A stretch of 64,000 nucleotides of DNA from Seriola aureovittata (GCF_021018895.1 NC_079364.1:34045701-34109700), one strand, 5' to 3'; counted from the stretch's first letter, positions 44,949 through 57,330 are shown. Numbers and translations: made by a program. Notes: generated from the sequence alone by a model not told the origin.

Positions 44949-45270
44949 ACTGAGGCCAGGGGTGGACTGGCCATCTGGCATATGGTGGGCCGTTGACCCA
45001 ATGTGGGCCGGTCCGGTCCGCTATGTATTTTGTTTTGTTTTTTGTCCTCTAAATTCCCTCCAATTGGGCCGGCCGATTGGCTGCAGAGGGCTAGCAGTGT
45101 GTTGCCAGCATCAACACATATTATTGGTCTATTGTTTGTCATTGTCGATCAATCATGGGCTGACAGGCTCAGAGAGCCCTGACAGTGCTGTCAATCACAA
45201 CACAAACCAGGGTGGGGCAGGACCTCAGGGCATTGGCGGGAGTCGCGGGACGGGCTGCCGCTGAGCTGAA

Positions 45271-45445
45271 AATGGATAAGCGGAAGAAACGCCCGGGTGG
45301 CGCTGAAAAACTGCGACTTAAAAAGCTGAAGTCTCTGGAGGTGGAGGCTGTTAAATATTCTAAATTGACGGACCTATTTGGTGACGGGGTCACCACCCCA
45401 GTAGGTGCTGCTACGCCGGGAGACGAGCGAGTTGAGGCATACATG
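45271..45445 (+). pseudogene. hAT transposase exon 1
   Basis: The ATG at about 45271 starts MDKRKKRPGGAEKLRLKK, a basic N-terminus with a probable nuclear signal and the usual start of this family. It ends EAYM at a GTAAGT donor (about 45446). The intron runs to CCTATGTCCAG near 46218. Confidence 0.7.
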
Positions 45446-46218
45446 GTAAGTAACGTTAGCCTGGGGCTGGCTAGGCTACATTTTTGAGACATGTCCAAAA
45501 CAAAGTAGAAAACGTTTTTACATTGAATGTGATGTGACCTAATTAACTGCATAGTCCTACTTGTGACAACATATTAGCCCAGAGTTGAAGGGCTGTGAAT
45601 GTTGGTAGTTGTGGTTGATTTTGTTTAAATATGCCGAATTGTGATATTATGGGTTATTATTGTTCAGATGATTTAGCTAAACTAGCTTAGAGCTGCTAAC
45701 GTCAGCAGTCTCTTGTTGCCATTGCAACAGTAAACATTCACATGGACCAATGAGCTGTAAGTAGAGATGCAGAATCAAGCTGTATTGTAAATACAGATGA
45801 GATACTTTGAATTTTAGCACAAAATACAAGTAAACCTATAGGAAATAATTAGTTTAATTTGCAATATTTGCCATTGAATTTATTGTAATCTTTCAATTCA
45901 TTTATTGTTTACTGAGGTGATAACTATTTCATAATTTGTGTGTAACTTTAATTTCTGTGTAAATGTGTTACTTTTACTGTAGTTTTCAAATGGCTGTGTA
46001 TAGTGCTGTCTTGAGCATTTTCAGGTATTGTCACAAAGATCTGATTTTTTTGTATTGGAAAACACTAGTAAGTGTCATAATGAAAATATAGCAAAGCCAC
46101 TAGTGTTGTTACGCTCACGAACGTTTCGTTCAATATGAACTAATCTTTTATCTTGTACATTATTCTGTGGTTTTGATTTATTTCCCCATCCAATGATAAA
46201 TGCTTTCCCTATGTCCAG

Positions 46219-48824
46219 CCCAGACAGGTTCAGGGCAAGTCCAGCTGGTCAGTTCAGGGAGAGAGCCAGACCAATGCAGGCAGCCCAAAGACTGCACCAC
46301 CTGAGAGGGAAAAGGCTGTAGAGAGTGAGGAGTATGTCAGCCCAAAGACAGGATCACTTGAGAGGGAAACAGCTGTAGAGAGTGAGGAGTGCGTCAGCCC
46401 AAAGACAGGATCACCTGAGAGGGAAACAGCTGTTGAGAGCTATGAGTGTGCCAGTCAAATAACTGATTTTTTTTCACAACCTGATCAGAAAATCTCCAGT
46501 CATTTTTAAATTACCATCCTCAGCAAAAAAGTAGCAATCCAGTGGTGCAGAAAGTCTTCTGTAGCAGAGACGGCACCAGTAGAAGGTGACGTACTGTCCA
46601 GAGCGTCACATGCTGTATTGTTTCATCTGCATGGCATTCGGTAAGAGAACTAATAGCAGTCTGTTCATCAGTGGAATGTCAGATTGGAGGCATATACACC
46701 AGTGCACAGAGGAGCATGAGAGAAGCAGTGCACACAGAAACTGTGCTGAAGCTTACCTCTTGAAATCCGCCAGTGCTGATATCAGCAGTTTGTTTGGTGG
46801 CAGTCAGATGTCAGCACAGCAGGTCAGAAAGAGACGGCAGGTTTTGGAGCGCATCATAGATGTCATCAAGGTTCTTGGGAAGAGGGGGCTTGCATACAGG
46901 AGGTCAGAAAATGAGGCAGCATATACTCTGGAAGACCACACAGTTGATCATGGTAATTTCTTGGAACTCATACTTCTACTGGGGAAGTATGATTTCTGTT
47001 TAAAAGAGCACCTGGACAGCTGCATTGAGAACAGCAAAAAGTTGCATTTGTCTGGTGGCACGAGAGGCAGAGGCTCCCTTGTAACTTTACTCTCCAAAAC
47101 CACAGTCAACTCAGTGATAGATGCAATTCACCATCTGATTCAAGAAAACATCTCCAGTGATATCAAGAAATCAGGAATGTTTTCAGTTCAGCTGGACACA
47201 ACGCAGGACATCACCTCTCAGGATCAATGCTCTATAATTATGAGGTATGTTACTGATGTTGTTCATGAGAGGCTTGTTGCAGTGCTGAAGTGCAGTTCAT
47301 CCACTGGACAGGCCTTTGTCAACAAGCTGTCAGAAGTTCTGGACAAAATGGGCCTCAGCAGGACCATGTGCATTGGAAATGCGACTGATGGGGCATCAAA
47401 CATGCAAGGCCAATACAAAGGATTCTCCTCACTGTTGTCTGCACAATCTCCAAACCAGGTGCATGTATGGTGCTACGCACATGTACTAAATCTGGTGCTT
47501 TCAAACACAACCCAGATTGTTATTGAGAGTGGGTCCCTGTTTGCGCTCCTCAATGGCATTGCGGTATTCATCAAAGAGTCATATCAAAGGATGAATGTGT
47601 GGGAAGAGTCAGGCCGAAATAAAAGACGTAGATGCCTTGCTCCTATTGGCGAGACACGCTGGTGGGCCAAGCATGAGGCCCTGAAGAAGGTGTTTGGCTC
47701 CTTTGGAAAGCCGGAAGATGGTCTGTACGTTGATGTGCTGTTGACATTATCAGCTATACAGAAACAGGCAACAGTGAATCCGTGTCATGGCCAGAGGATA
47801 TGCGGAGTCATTGCTCAAGTATGAGACGATCTTGACGGCTCAAATCTTCCTCCGCATATTTGAACATACCTCTCCATTGTCTAAATACCTTCAGACGGCA
47901 GGATTGGACATCCTCTCTGCTCACAGAATGGTGGCATCGACACAGGATACGCTGCAAAGCTTGGGAAGAGATTTTGAATGTGTAAAAAAAGCAGCAGACA
48001 CATTTGTCAACTGGACAAACACAGAAATCCAAGAGAGAGATGACACGGACATTGAAGTGGAGGCCACGCTGCCACAAAAGAGGAGGAGGATGAAGAAAGT
48101 CTTGCCTGGAGAGATGGCTCAGGATGAGACCCTGGATGATGCAGAAAAATCCTATGAGGTAAATGTGCATAACCGGATCATGGACACAGCAATTAAAGCC
48201 ATTCATAGGCGCTTTTTAACACACGGCAATCTATATGCTGACTTGGCATGTCTGGATCCCAGAAACTTCCCTCAGCTCTGCACTAGTGCTCCTCCCCAGT
48301 CTGCCCTTCAAGACTTAAGCAAGTGCTTGCAAGGATTTGACAGCAGGGCAACCAAGGAAAATATGCAGGCCGAGTTGAAAAGCTTTGCACTCCAGTGGAA
48401 CAGGCTAAAGGCATCCCCATTGGCAGAGTACAAAGCAAGAACAGTAGAAGATGGATCAGGTGGTGAGGAGGACAACACAGAAGAGGTTGAGATAACTCCC
48501 ATAAGCTGTTGCTCCTGCAAAGAATGCCCTCTGTGCTGCTACCAGATACTTCACCGTTTCAACATGTTAACAGATGCATACCCTGTCCTAGGCCTTGCTT
48601 ATAAATACCTGCTTACATTATCCCTCACACAGGTGGCTTGTGAGCGCACATTTTCAATTTTGAAGTTTATTAAAAACAGACTCAGAAGCACCGTCTCATC
48701 TGATAAATTGGAGGCATTTATGTTGATGGCAACAGAGAAAGACATCCTCATGGCCTTGGACTCTGACTCTGTGATAGACAGACTTGCAGAGAAGAGTGAG
48801 CTGCTTAAAAAGCTGCTCCACTGA
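46219..48824 (+). pseudogene. hAT transposase main part (ZMYM1-like), three frameshifts
   Basis: The order is a Glu/Pro/Ser repeat region, ITDFFSQP, NPVVQKVFCSRDGT, a TTF-type finger region (YCPERHMLYCFICMAFGKR, EEHERSSAHRNC), DUF4371-type RNase-H-like catalytic core with SVQLDTTQDIT (first acid) and IGNATDGASNMQG (second acid), a CACHV-type region (WCYAHVLNLVL), IGETRWWAKHEAL, and the C-terminal dimerisation domain (SLTQVACERTFSILKFIKNRLRS) ending LLH at 48822. Frames shift near 46510, near 46580 and near 47780. All catalytic and dimerisation motifs are otherwise present. It would bind the hAT ends and insert at 8-bp targets if repaired; as it stands it cannot be made in full. Confidence 0.85.
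46284..46457 (+). repeat. 57-bp in-frame tandem repeat, three copies
   Basis: Three 57-bp units (19 codons each) encode SPKTGSPERETAVESEECV-like units. They lie in the N-terminal spacer of the transposase. The units are close to identical in the second and third copies. Confidence 0.85.
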
Positions 48825-48995
48825 TAAGGCGAGAAAAATTTAATATTATTGTTATTATCACACATCACACATTATGGATGTAGTATTGATTATTTGTCAT
48901 TTTAATTATGCTTTTTAGAAGTTTTATTGTGCTTGTGTGTTGATCCTTAATGGTGTGATCATCTACACTAAATTATCAATTATTCTCCATTACAG

Positions 48996-49996
48996 GTTGT
49001 TCTGATATATTTGAGGAGTCGTTCTCCCTCTGTTCTATATGTGGACTTGTTCTCTCATTTGGGACCACTGTTAGAATTTGGTAAGTTTATCATGTTTTTT
49101 TTAATGTTGTATAAATTCATACTTCATAATTTTAAAAAAGTTTTGAAAGAAACGCACATCCAAAAAGTTTTCAACTGTAGGTGCAGGACAGAGGAAAACA
49201 TTTTTTTTTATTTTTCAGACTTAATAATGTATCCAGTTCCCTCTCAGGTTGACCACTTGACATGTGAGAGCCTGAGGAGTTGTTCCCCCTCCGTCCATGT
49301 TCGAGGACTTGCTCTCTCTCTGCCTCCACTCTCTGCCTTCACTGCACCAAAGTTTGACTGTTGAGTCTCCTCTAGTATGGTGAGTTTATCATTTTTTATG
49401 TTTTATGAAATCATACTTAATTTGTGATGATTAGAGACTGAATAATGTATCCAGTTCCCTCTCAGGTTGACCAATTGACATGTGAGAGCCTGAGGAGTTG
49501 TTCCCCCTCCGTCGATTTTCAAGGATTTGCTCCCTTACTACCTCCACTTCACCACTTTTTGGCTACTGAGAAGTCTATGATTTGTTGAGTATGTCTTATA
49601 ATGTTATATGAATTCATACTTGATTTGTGATGATGAGAGACTTAATAATTTTTCCATGTCTCTTTTAGGTTGGCCACGCTATATATGAGAGCCTAAGGAG
49701 TTTTTTCCCTCTGTCCCCTTTTGAGGACCTGATTTGTCTACTCCCTCATTCACTGGGCCACTTTTGGGTTACTGAGCTTATTTCATGTGGTGAGAGGAAT
49801 GCAATATGTGTATGTTTAAAGGTTTATGTGAAGAAACATACTATATGTGTGATAAAATGACAATTGGTAATTCATAAATGTCTCTTTATATTCTCTGCTA
49901 CCATTACCTCCTGTAAAACAGGTTTTCCTGACCTGCTAGAAGTTCTTCTATGATGCTTGAGTCATCCATCATATCTGAGAGCTTCGTCTTGACTTT
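48996..49996 (+). repeat. Five exon-like tandem repeats 3' of the hAT transposase
   Basis: Units begin at 48996, 49248, 49466, 49669 and 49922, each preceded by a pyrimidine-rich ...AG acceptor look and beginning GTTG or GTTT. Units 1, 2, 4 and 5 end at GTAAGT/GTGAGT/GTGAGA-like donors (49081, 49380, 49790, 49997). Units 1-4 keep one frame open, encoding related peptides around SLRSCSPS, SLRSFFP and LRSRSPS. Their function is unknown. Confidence 0.7.
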
Positions 49997-50639
49997 GTGA
50001 GTTTATTATGCAACTTGTTTTGTCTCAGATTGAAACAAAAGGTTTGATTATGATTATTTCCTGTTTGAAGATTTTCATATTGATGGTTTTAATTTCAAAC
50101 ATCTGCATATCTTTTAAGTTCAATTAACAGTTATGCATGTAGGCCTTAGGGCTCTTTTGAGACTTAAGTCATCCTTCATGACAGATAAATTTGTTCACTA
50201 AGTGTCACTACGTCACAAAAAGGCTACATGGCTACATATACTTGTCAGTACGCAGATACTGAGTACAAGTTCTGTTTGCTGTTTCTTGCAGGTCATGAAT
50301 TTGGTGAGGAGCAGAGCTGGCTGGCTGCGGACGAGGAAGTAGGGCAATACATACTTGTGCACATACACGTATATGAGAAAACATATCTATTCAGACCTGT
50401 AACCCATGTCTTAGACTTTTCACACAGCTATATATATATATTTTTTTTCCAATTCTCTATTTATGGTTTCATAATGACTGAGTCACCGTTGAGTGAGTGA
50501 GTGAGTTTCAGCTGTAATGCTGCTACTGTCTGTAATATGTTTCTATTTAGATTATTTGTCAGGATATTTTTTTGTTATTATTGTCCGAGTCTGGTTTTAA
50601 CTAATGCTGGGCTTACACCAAAAGATTTTCACAGTCACA

Positions 50640-50763
50640 TACTAAAAACTAAAAGGGTAGCATAAGGGTTCTTCCCATTAGTCTCGTCCCACCCCTAGTC
50701 ATGACATAACTTCTGTTGTGATTTGACACTATAATGAATAAAGATTGATTGATTGATTGATTG
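50640..50763 (+). mobile_element. LINE/SINE 3' tail with (GATT)n
   Basis: CTTCTGTTGTGATTTGACACT, AATAAA and five GATT repeats end this fragment, which is the usual end of fish L2-type 3' tails (TTGTGATTTGGCGCTATATAAATAAA in memory of relatives). It sits inside the hAT. A weaker relative lies near 52385-52430. Confidence 0.55.
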
Positions 50764-50976
50764 CTATAGCTGTCAATTTTAGTCGTTGAGTTCATAGTTA
50801 AGTGCTTTATTTGTTAACTGCTATCAAGGAATATGACTCTCCTTTGTAGTATGCATGAGAGAAGATGCCGCGAGATTAGTGGACTTCTATGTAGTGGCCG
50901 CTGATAATGTAGTGGGCTGGTCTGGACAGAAAATGCCAGGGCTGAATTTTTGTCCCAGTCCACCCCTGACTGAGGC

Positions 50977-53318
50977 TCAATCATGTTGCTGTGTTTGTGT
51001 GTGTGTGTATGTGCACAGTTCTTTCTCTCCATTAAAGTGCCATGCATCTCAGCACATCTGCAGTAGTCATTATGATTAGGGATTCATGTTTTTATGATAC
51101 TAATTACTTCGTTCACTGGCTCTGGCTGAACTGTGGGCTTTGGAGCACGCTTTGTGTGACCTGAACTGTAAAAAGAAAAGCTCATGTCAACATGCCTTTT
51201 GATCTTAGTCAAAGACTGTCAGCATGAGCTAATTCAACACAGTTTCAGAACCTTTATTGTTTGAAAACGGGAGAATGATGGAAATCACTAACCCACTGAT
51301 TCATGGTGGAAAATGCTGGCTACATTGTTCACTGTCTCTGTGACGGTATGGGAGGGGTTCCCTTACTAGGGTTGCCACCTGTCCCATATAATATGGGATT
51401 GTACCGTATTTGAAAATAAAATGCTTGTTTTATGCTTATTTATCCCATATTTCTTATGTCATGTCCTTATGTCATAACCAAACCAGTTATAGCTACAAGT
51501 GGATTGGAGAAGTTTGTCAATGAGTAGAATGCAGCAGATAGCAGTACAGCGCTCCTGTGGTTCACCATGTCAAATCCTAACCACAGCGACCCGCGTTCGA
51601 GTCCAACTTGTGGCCCTTTGCTGCATGTCATCCCTCTCCGCTCTAGTACAAATTGTTAATCAGCATTAAGTAACATTTTTGTTGTTACCCTTGATAGTTT
51701 TGTAATGTTTGGGTTATAAGCAAATGAAGGAGTGTGTATTGGCATTTTGAATTCTCAAAAAATCTTTGCAACATTGGGATGGGGGTGGTGGTGGGGTCAC
51801 CCTTATTTCTTAACATAAAAAGTGGCAACCCTATCGATTGACTGTTTAGTACTGAGTGACAGATCCATCCCACCAGCATCATCTTCAGTGGTTATGGAAG
51901 CTGCTGTGCTGATTGCTGTGATTTGAGAATTGAAGTATATCAGTTAAGTTGACAACAACAACCTGGTCAGCTGCACTGATTTACTTCAAACCTGTCACCA
52001 TTTTGTGGAGCTATGTAAGAAGACAACACTCCTGTTCTTCATCTTGGCTACAAAACTGATTTGTAAGTTCTTCCTCCAGTTGGCGGGGGCAGACAACAGT
52101 GAACACATTTGAAATGCATCAGGAATTAATTTGTACTTTTATTATCCCCATGATGTGGCACAGTGGTTTGTCTACATGTTTATATATGAAGCTCATTAAA
52201 TGGGCGGATAACTGGTCACGAGAAAACCTTACTGGCTGACAACAGTGTCAATATTGGGCAGTTCTGCAAAACCACTGATCATGTTTAGTTACATTGTTTT
52301 TACATGGGGTACCAGATGTTTAAACATCCTGCTTTCTTTCTCTGTCGTATCTGCATATGTCAAGTGCTGCTCATTGCTCAAGTGAGATGATGTTTGCTAT
52401 GATTTGGCACTAGACAAATAAATTGGAAATTCAAAGTGAACAATGGCATTGGGTGTTAATTGTGAAGTCTGTCACTGGGCTGCAGTTCAATGAGTGTGAC
52501 TCACTCTGTGAACTGTTGTCTAATGGCTGTTGAAGATGGCTGTTCATTCACTCATTTGACAAACAAAAAAAAGCAACGAAGGAAGCAGTAAATGGACTTA
52601 CATATTTAAGACCTAACTAAATGTAATTTAAGACCTAACATGCGGCTAATGTAAAGCTAGCAGAGCTTGGAGAGTTGGTTATCTAGTTGCTAGGCGCACG
52701 CACGCACACAGGTCAGGAGCTGCCGCTGCCATGGCAATGTGAAAATCTGCCCAGAATTTGGCTTCTACATGGCTTCAAACAATTGCAAATTATGAGAAAA
52801 CCGTTACTTATTTTCAAAAACCGAAAACACCGTGACAGACACTGAAGCCAGAAGTTTCTTACAGTCTCTATTTCATTCAGATATTCCTTAAAATGAGGGA
52901 GTAAGCTCAATGCGAAGACAGAGTGAGATTCTTTTTTAAAAAAAAAAGACGATTACATAAAGGTGTCAATGAGAGTGAGACAGGTATTGCTGCCGGACTC
53001 GGCACCCCCGTTTAAATTTTGTGCAGACCCTGCCTGTCAAAGTTACATTTTATGAATCCCAACAACTATGTCTACATTTTCAGAAATAATTATTTGTCTC
53101 CTTTTTACGGTTTGGCCGCGAGCTTATTATTTTTTACTGCTTCACGCACTCTAGCCAACTGACGCTGAAAAAGTGATTTCCACTGAGTCCTCATAGTTTG
53201 AAAAGTTTACATGTTATGTAAAAACAGTTGTTGTGTTTTGGAGAGAGCAGAAGTTTTCCTCCGTTTTATAGTTTGAATCACATTTCTACGTGCAGGTATG
53301 AGAGAGCTGGCTGACTCA
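50977..53318. other. Non-coding stretch with a decayed SINE
   Basis: A partial SINE head and body lie at 51550-51645 (GGTTCACC, GCGTTCGAGTCC, GCTGCATGTCATCCCTCTCC). No other gene or element is recognised. Short ORFs lack motifs. Confidence 0.55.
51550..51645 (+). mobile_element. Decayed tRNA-SINE fragment (copy 3)
   Basis: The B box CGTTCGAGTCC and the SINE body TTTGCTGCATGTCATCCCTC match the copies at 14579, 16531 and 57144. The A-box end is diverged and the 3' part is lost. Confidence 0.6.
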
Positions 53319-53397
53319 GAAAAAGGTGAAATTTTGTAGAAAAAAGGTGAAATTTTGTAGAAAAAAGGTGAAATTTTGTAGAAAAAAGGTGACATTT
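53319..53397. repeat. 21-bp tandem repeat, about 3.8 copies
   Basis: Units of GAAAAAAGGTGAAATTTTGTA are repeated head to tail; the last unit has diverged (GACATTTTCT). Non-coding. Confidence 0.95.
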
Positions 53398-53574
53398 TCT
53401 GGGTTTTTAAAGAAAATTCCAATGCATTCCTAATGCATTATTAATTCCCAGTATTTTGGGAATAACTTTGGGAAAAATTGGAACTTTAACACCAAAAGTC
53501 ATAGCACCTCTTTCGGGATCAAGGCGCACGTTTTGATGTATATATTACCGGGGTTTTCTCAAAGCTGCGGGACA

Positions 53575-55390
53575 AGTTACGCACCAAAATTTGGCAGAAG
53601 AATAATAATAAGTCTGAGGCCCGAGGCCCCGAGGCACTCCTCTACAGCTAGAATAGCTGAGAGGAGTGCCTCGGAGCTGAGCACCCGTGGCATTAATAAA
53701 TAAACAATAATAATTAGCTTCCTTTGGTTGAGGGGTGAACCTCTCTGTTCTGCAGCGTGGTGGGCTGAGATATTTGCTGCACCTGTAGCTGCTTCTCTGT
53801 CCTGCCAGAATGTTGTGGAGAGGATGGTTGGTATTGTCCAAGATGGACTCCATCTTATATTGCATGCATCTATCCACAACAGTCCTAAGTGAGTCCAGAC
53901 TCCTACCAAGCACAGACCCAGCCTTTTTTACCAGCTTGTCCAGTCTCTTTGTGTTCATGTTGGACATGCTGGTGCCCCAGCAGACCAGTATAAAAACCTT
54001 CACTGGCCACCACTGACTGATAAAACATGTGCAGCATTTCACTGCAGACATCAGAGGACTTTAGCCTCCTGAGGAAAAAGAGCTGGCTAAGCCCTTTCAG
54101 GTAGAGGGCATCTGTGTTCAGGGACCAGTCCAGTTTACCAGTCCAGTCCAGTCCTGTTGTAGAACAGGTTGAACTCATTGGCCTTGTCCACATCCCCTGA
54201 TGTTGCCTGGAGGTTATTGTCCTTATAGCCAGTGATGGTCCTCATCCCCTTTCACACCTCTCCGGTGTTGTTGTGCTGCAGCTTCCTCTCTACTTTCTTT
54301 TTGTAGTTGTCCTTCGCCTGCTTTAATCTCCTCTTCATCTCATGTTGCACACACATGAGCTTCTCCCTGTCTCCATCCCTGAAGGCCCCTTTTTCTGGTT
54401 GATGGTCTTGATGTTACTGGTGATCCAGGGTTTGTTGTTTGGAAAGCAGTGTACAGTCCTTGCTGGTATTACAGTGTCCATACAGAAGTTAATGTAGTCC
54501 GTCGTACATTCAACCATTCTTTCTATGTCAGGGTCCTTGCTTTTATAATTTTCCTGTGACTCCAACAGGACATTCCAATCTGTGCACCTGAGCACAGTCT
54601 TTTAGAAGCTCACTGGCCTCTGGGGTCCAGTTCCTGAATGAGCGGATGGTTGTAGCCTTCCTCAGTACACAGGGCTTGTAGGAATGCTGAAGAAAAAACA
54701 GATTATGATCTGATCTGCCAAGTGGTGGTAGAGCTGACGCAGTGTAGGCTTCCTTGACTTTTGCATACAACAGATCCAGTGTCTTATTTTCCCTTGTGGG
54801 ACACTCAACATACTGAGTAAAGCCAGTCAGGTGAGAGGTGAGAGTGACGCATTTATTGCGATGTCAGGGGATTTTAACCATGTCAGGGTGCATGGACTGT
54901 ACTCTCGCAACAGTCTTGTGAATGACGTTGAATGTAAACAACAATGGCAACGATGTGTGAGAACTCCCTTGGTACATAGTACGGTCTAAGACCAACTGCA
55001 AACAGTTCAATATCCCCACAGCAGATCTTCTCCTTCACTGTGATGTGAAAGGGGTTGCACCATCTATTGTTCACAAGCTGAACCAGTCCTCCACCTTTAT
55101 TCTTTCCACTTGCTCTGGTGTCTCTGTCCGCTCGTACTCGTACACAACACAGTCGAGGTCTCCGTGAAGCACATGAGACTACACTCATGATATACTTGCT
55201 GGTTCTTCACAAGTGCCTCCAGTTCATCACACTTGTTAGCCAGGGAGGTGATATTTCCCATGAGGATCGATGGTAGAAAAGGATTATATCTCCGTCTCCT
55301 AGTCTTTAGCTTAGCCCCGGCTCTGCATCCACGGACGGCTTCTTCAGCTCAGCCGGTATGGGATGTTTAACTCCATATATGGTAAACTTT
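53575..55390 (-). mobile_element. Second copy of the jockey-type LINE, RT core deleted
   Basis: On the minus strand the 5' part at 55390-54160 has FLPSILMGNITSLANK, the endonuclease with GKNKGGGLVQLVNNRWC and YVPREF, and LGRSDHNLFF. It then jumps at about 54155 to the C-terminal part LSQLFFLRRLKSSDVC and VVASEGFY, RLDKLVKKAGSVLG and HPLHNILAGQRSS (54150-53760). The RT catalytic region is missing. The 3' UTR has a stem-loop at 53631-53672. Frameshifts are present throughout. It is the same family as 7045-8535. Confidence 0.85.
53631..53672 (-). repeat. Stem-loop in LINE 3' UTR
   Basis: GAGGCACTCCTCT and its complement AGAGGAGTGCCTC are separated by 16 bases that contain a further CAGCT/AGCTG pair, giving an 18-pair stem with a one-base bulge. 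Position near the LINE 3' end makes a role in template recognition possible but unproven. Confidence 0.75.
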
Positions 55391-56476
55391 AAAGCCAGGA
55401 GTTCTCCATTTGTGTACATTCATTTCAGTCAGACGAAACAACGATGTAGAATAAAAAACATCAATCAACAAAAAATATGCTCATATAAAAGCAGACAGAG
55501 AAAAGACCTGTTGATGTTATATTGACCTCACACCAGCAACTACACATAAAACTGACACCTTCCACTGTAGTTTCTATGACTAGTCTGAATCTGAATATGA
55601 CACAGACATGAAAAAAATATAAATATATTGACGTGACACTTTCTGTCAAAAATGAAATCAGAAATGAATTTATAATGAAGAGAAATCCAACATTCAAGTA
55701 ACCTGCAAACTGAGTAAGAGAGATAGAGCTGCAGCAGCAGAGACGCAGCATGTGTGAACACACACGTGATTCTCCACAGCAGATCAGCGACGTCATATGA
55801 CGCAGGCAGTGTGTTCCTGGCGTAAAGGCTTCATAAGAGATCCTCATAGTCTTATGGGTTTGAGCGGACTGAGGCTTACCTCCTGTCTCCTCTTGTATTA
55901 TTGTTGTAGTCTCTTTCTCTCATGGTCAGAGGTCACACCAGGTTAGACCATTTATTACAGAAGGCAGTTATCCTGAGATATGAGTGGTCTGTGATCTTGA
56001 GGAAACTATTGAAGACAACAGTACACTTAGTCTGAGAGTCTACAGCCATGCTTGCAGCGTACAAGACTGTACTTATACTGTAAATGCTTTGAAAAGTGTT
56101 AGTGTCATTGTTATGACAGTGACACCTCCACCTCCTCAGCTTCATTAACGTTCACAGACTGCATCTTTTAAATGTCTGTAACTTTTTATGTCTTCACTAT
56201 CAGGTTGACATTAGATGAGATCAGGTGTGTCTGCGAAATGTAAAAATGAATGGATCATAAAACATGTTAAACTAGATTCACTTATCCTGACTCAGTAACA
56301 CAATCCATTAAATCTTTCCCACATGAGTATCTGGGCTGAGTGTTTGTCTTTACACTCAGTCTGTAAGGTTCCTCAGTGTCTCACACTGTTCAGGAATAAT
56401 GTCAGTTTTCTGTCTATGTTACATGACATAAGCGCTGAAGTCAGAAGTAACTCTTGAACAATAGCAGGTGTATAAC
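55391..56476. other. Non-coding stretch without recognised gene
   Basis: The minus-strand ORF at 55461-55847 has no recognisable motif and its composition is not gene-like. Nothing else seen. Confidence 0.5.
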
Positions 56477-56831
56477 TAGGGCTGTACAATATGCACCAAA
56501 AAAAAAAATCATACTGTGATTATTTCAGCAAATATTGCGATTTCAGTCGGAATGATCATTTTTGCATTTGATTTTCAGTGGAAAAATACAAAAATGAGGA
56601 TGATGTGATTTTTGTTGGGTCTTTTGCCAAACGAACATGTTCCATTACATCTGGAGAATATGATTTGTAGGCCGGGGTGTCTCTGTAGCACCACAATACT
56701 TATGGTGCTAACAGTGCACAACAATGTGACACATTTTTCCTTTATCAAAATAATCGCAGGTCCTGTGATTTGGATATTGCACTTGGCCATATTGTGATTT
56801 TGATTATATTTCGATTAATTGTGCAGCCATA
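56477..56831. mobile_element. hAT-like MITE, copy 2 (inverted relative of 3762-4034)
   Basis: It starts TAGGGCTGTACAAT and ends in ATTGTGCAGCC. Internal words ATATTGTGATTTT, TGTGATTTGGATATTGC and TTTTTGTTGGGTCTT match the 3762 copy in opposite orientation. A clear target duplication was not found. Confidence 0.65.
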
Positions 56832-56992
56832 ATCTGAACTGTGCTTTGTCATAGTATACTTAAATACTGTTATTATATTTTGCAAAACAGTGAGATGAGT
56901 CAGACTTTTTGACAATTGCAAAACTGAAAAAAGGATATTATGAAAAATATTGCATGTGGTGGGAAATATCACAATATTCAATATAATCAAAT

Positions 56993-57143
56993 AGGGCTAA
57001 AAAATATGCAAAAAATCATATTGTGGTTATTTTGGCAGATATTGAGATATGAGTCACAATTTCAGACAGAATAATAATTTTTGCATTTTCACTGAAATTT
57101 TTTTTTAAATGATAATATAATTTTTTCTGGTCTTGTTTGGTAC
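56993..57143. mobile_element. Truncated hAT-like MITE, copy 3
   Basis: TAGGGCTAAAAAATATGC and the following ATTGTGGTTATTTTGGCAG resemble copy 2. It ends where the SINE begins at about 57144, so its right half is lost or displaced. Confidence 0.55.
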
Positions 57144-57330
57144 AAGTAGCTCAGTTGGTTGAGCATCCGCCCCGTATGCAGAGGCTAAGGTCCTCGCTGC
57201 AGTTGGCCCCGGTTCGAGTCCTGCATCGGACGGCCCTTTGCTGCATGTCATTCCCCCTCTCTCTGCCTCCCCATTTCCTGTCACTGTACTGGCATAAAAG
57301 GCCCCAAAAAATAATAAAAAAAATTAAAAA
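57144..57330 (+). mobile_element. tRNA-derived SINE (copy 4)
   Basis: The head has a good A box (TAGCTCAGTTGG) and B box (GGTTCGAGTCC). The body matches the other copies (CTGCATGTCATTCCCCCTCT, CCATTTCCTGTC) and the tail is A-rich. The head is closer to a tRNA than those at 14579 and 16531, so it may be an older or a distinct subfamily. A target duplication was not identified. Confidence 0.85.

Larger units (their letters stand above)
44957..50968 (+). mobile_element. 6.0-kb hAT element with perfect 8-bp TSD
   Basis: The left end CAGGGGTGGACTGG and the complement of the right end (CAGGGGTGGACTGGGAC) match over 14 bases. The direct repeat ACTGAGGC flanks it at 44949-44956 and 50969-50976. It encodes a ZMYM1-like transposase (45271-48824) that is now broken by three frameshifts, and it carries a tandem repeat region at 48996-49996. 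Perfect target duplications with few lesions suggest a relatively recent insertion. Confidence 0.93.

Noticed and set aside
44957..48824. A domesticated ZMYM1 host gene.
   Set aside because: The presence of inverted ends and a perfect 8-bp duplication, together with three frameshifts, shows an ordinary transposon copy and not a conserved gene.
55461..55847. A 128-codon minus-strand frame with hydrophobic segments.
   Set aside because: No conserved motif; composition is that of AT-rich non-coding DNA.
57144..57215. A functional tRNA gene (A and B boxes at 57147-57220).
   Set aside because: The sequence continues into the conserved SINE body and A-rich tail and shares it with three other copies; no proper acceptor stem was found.
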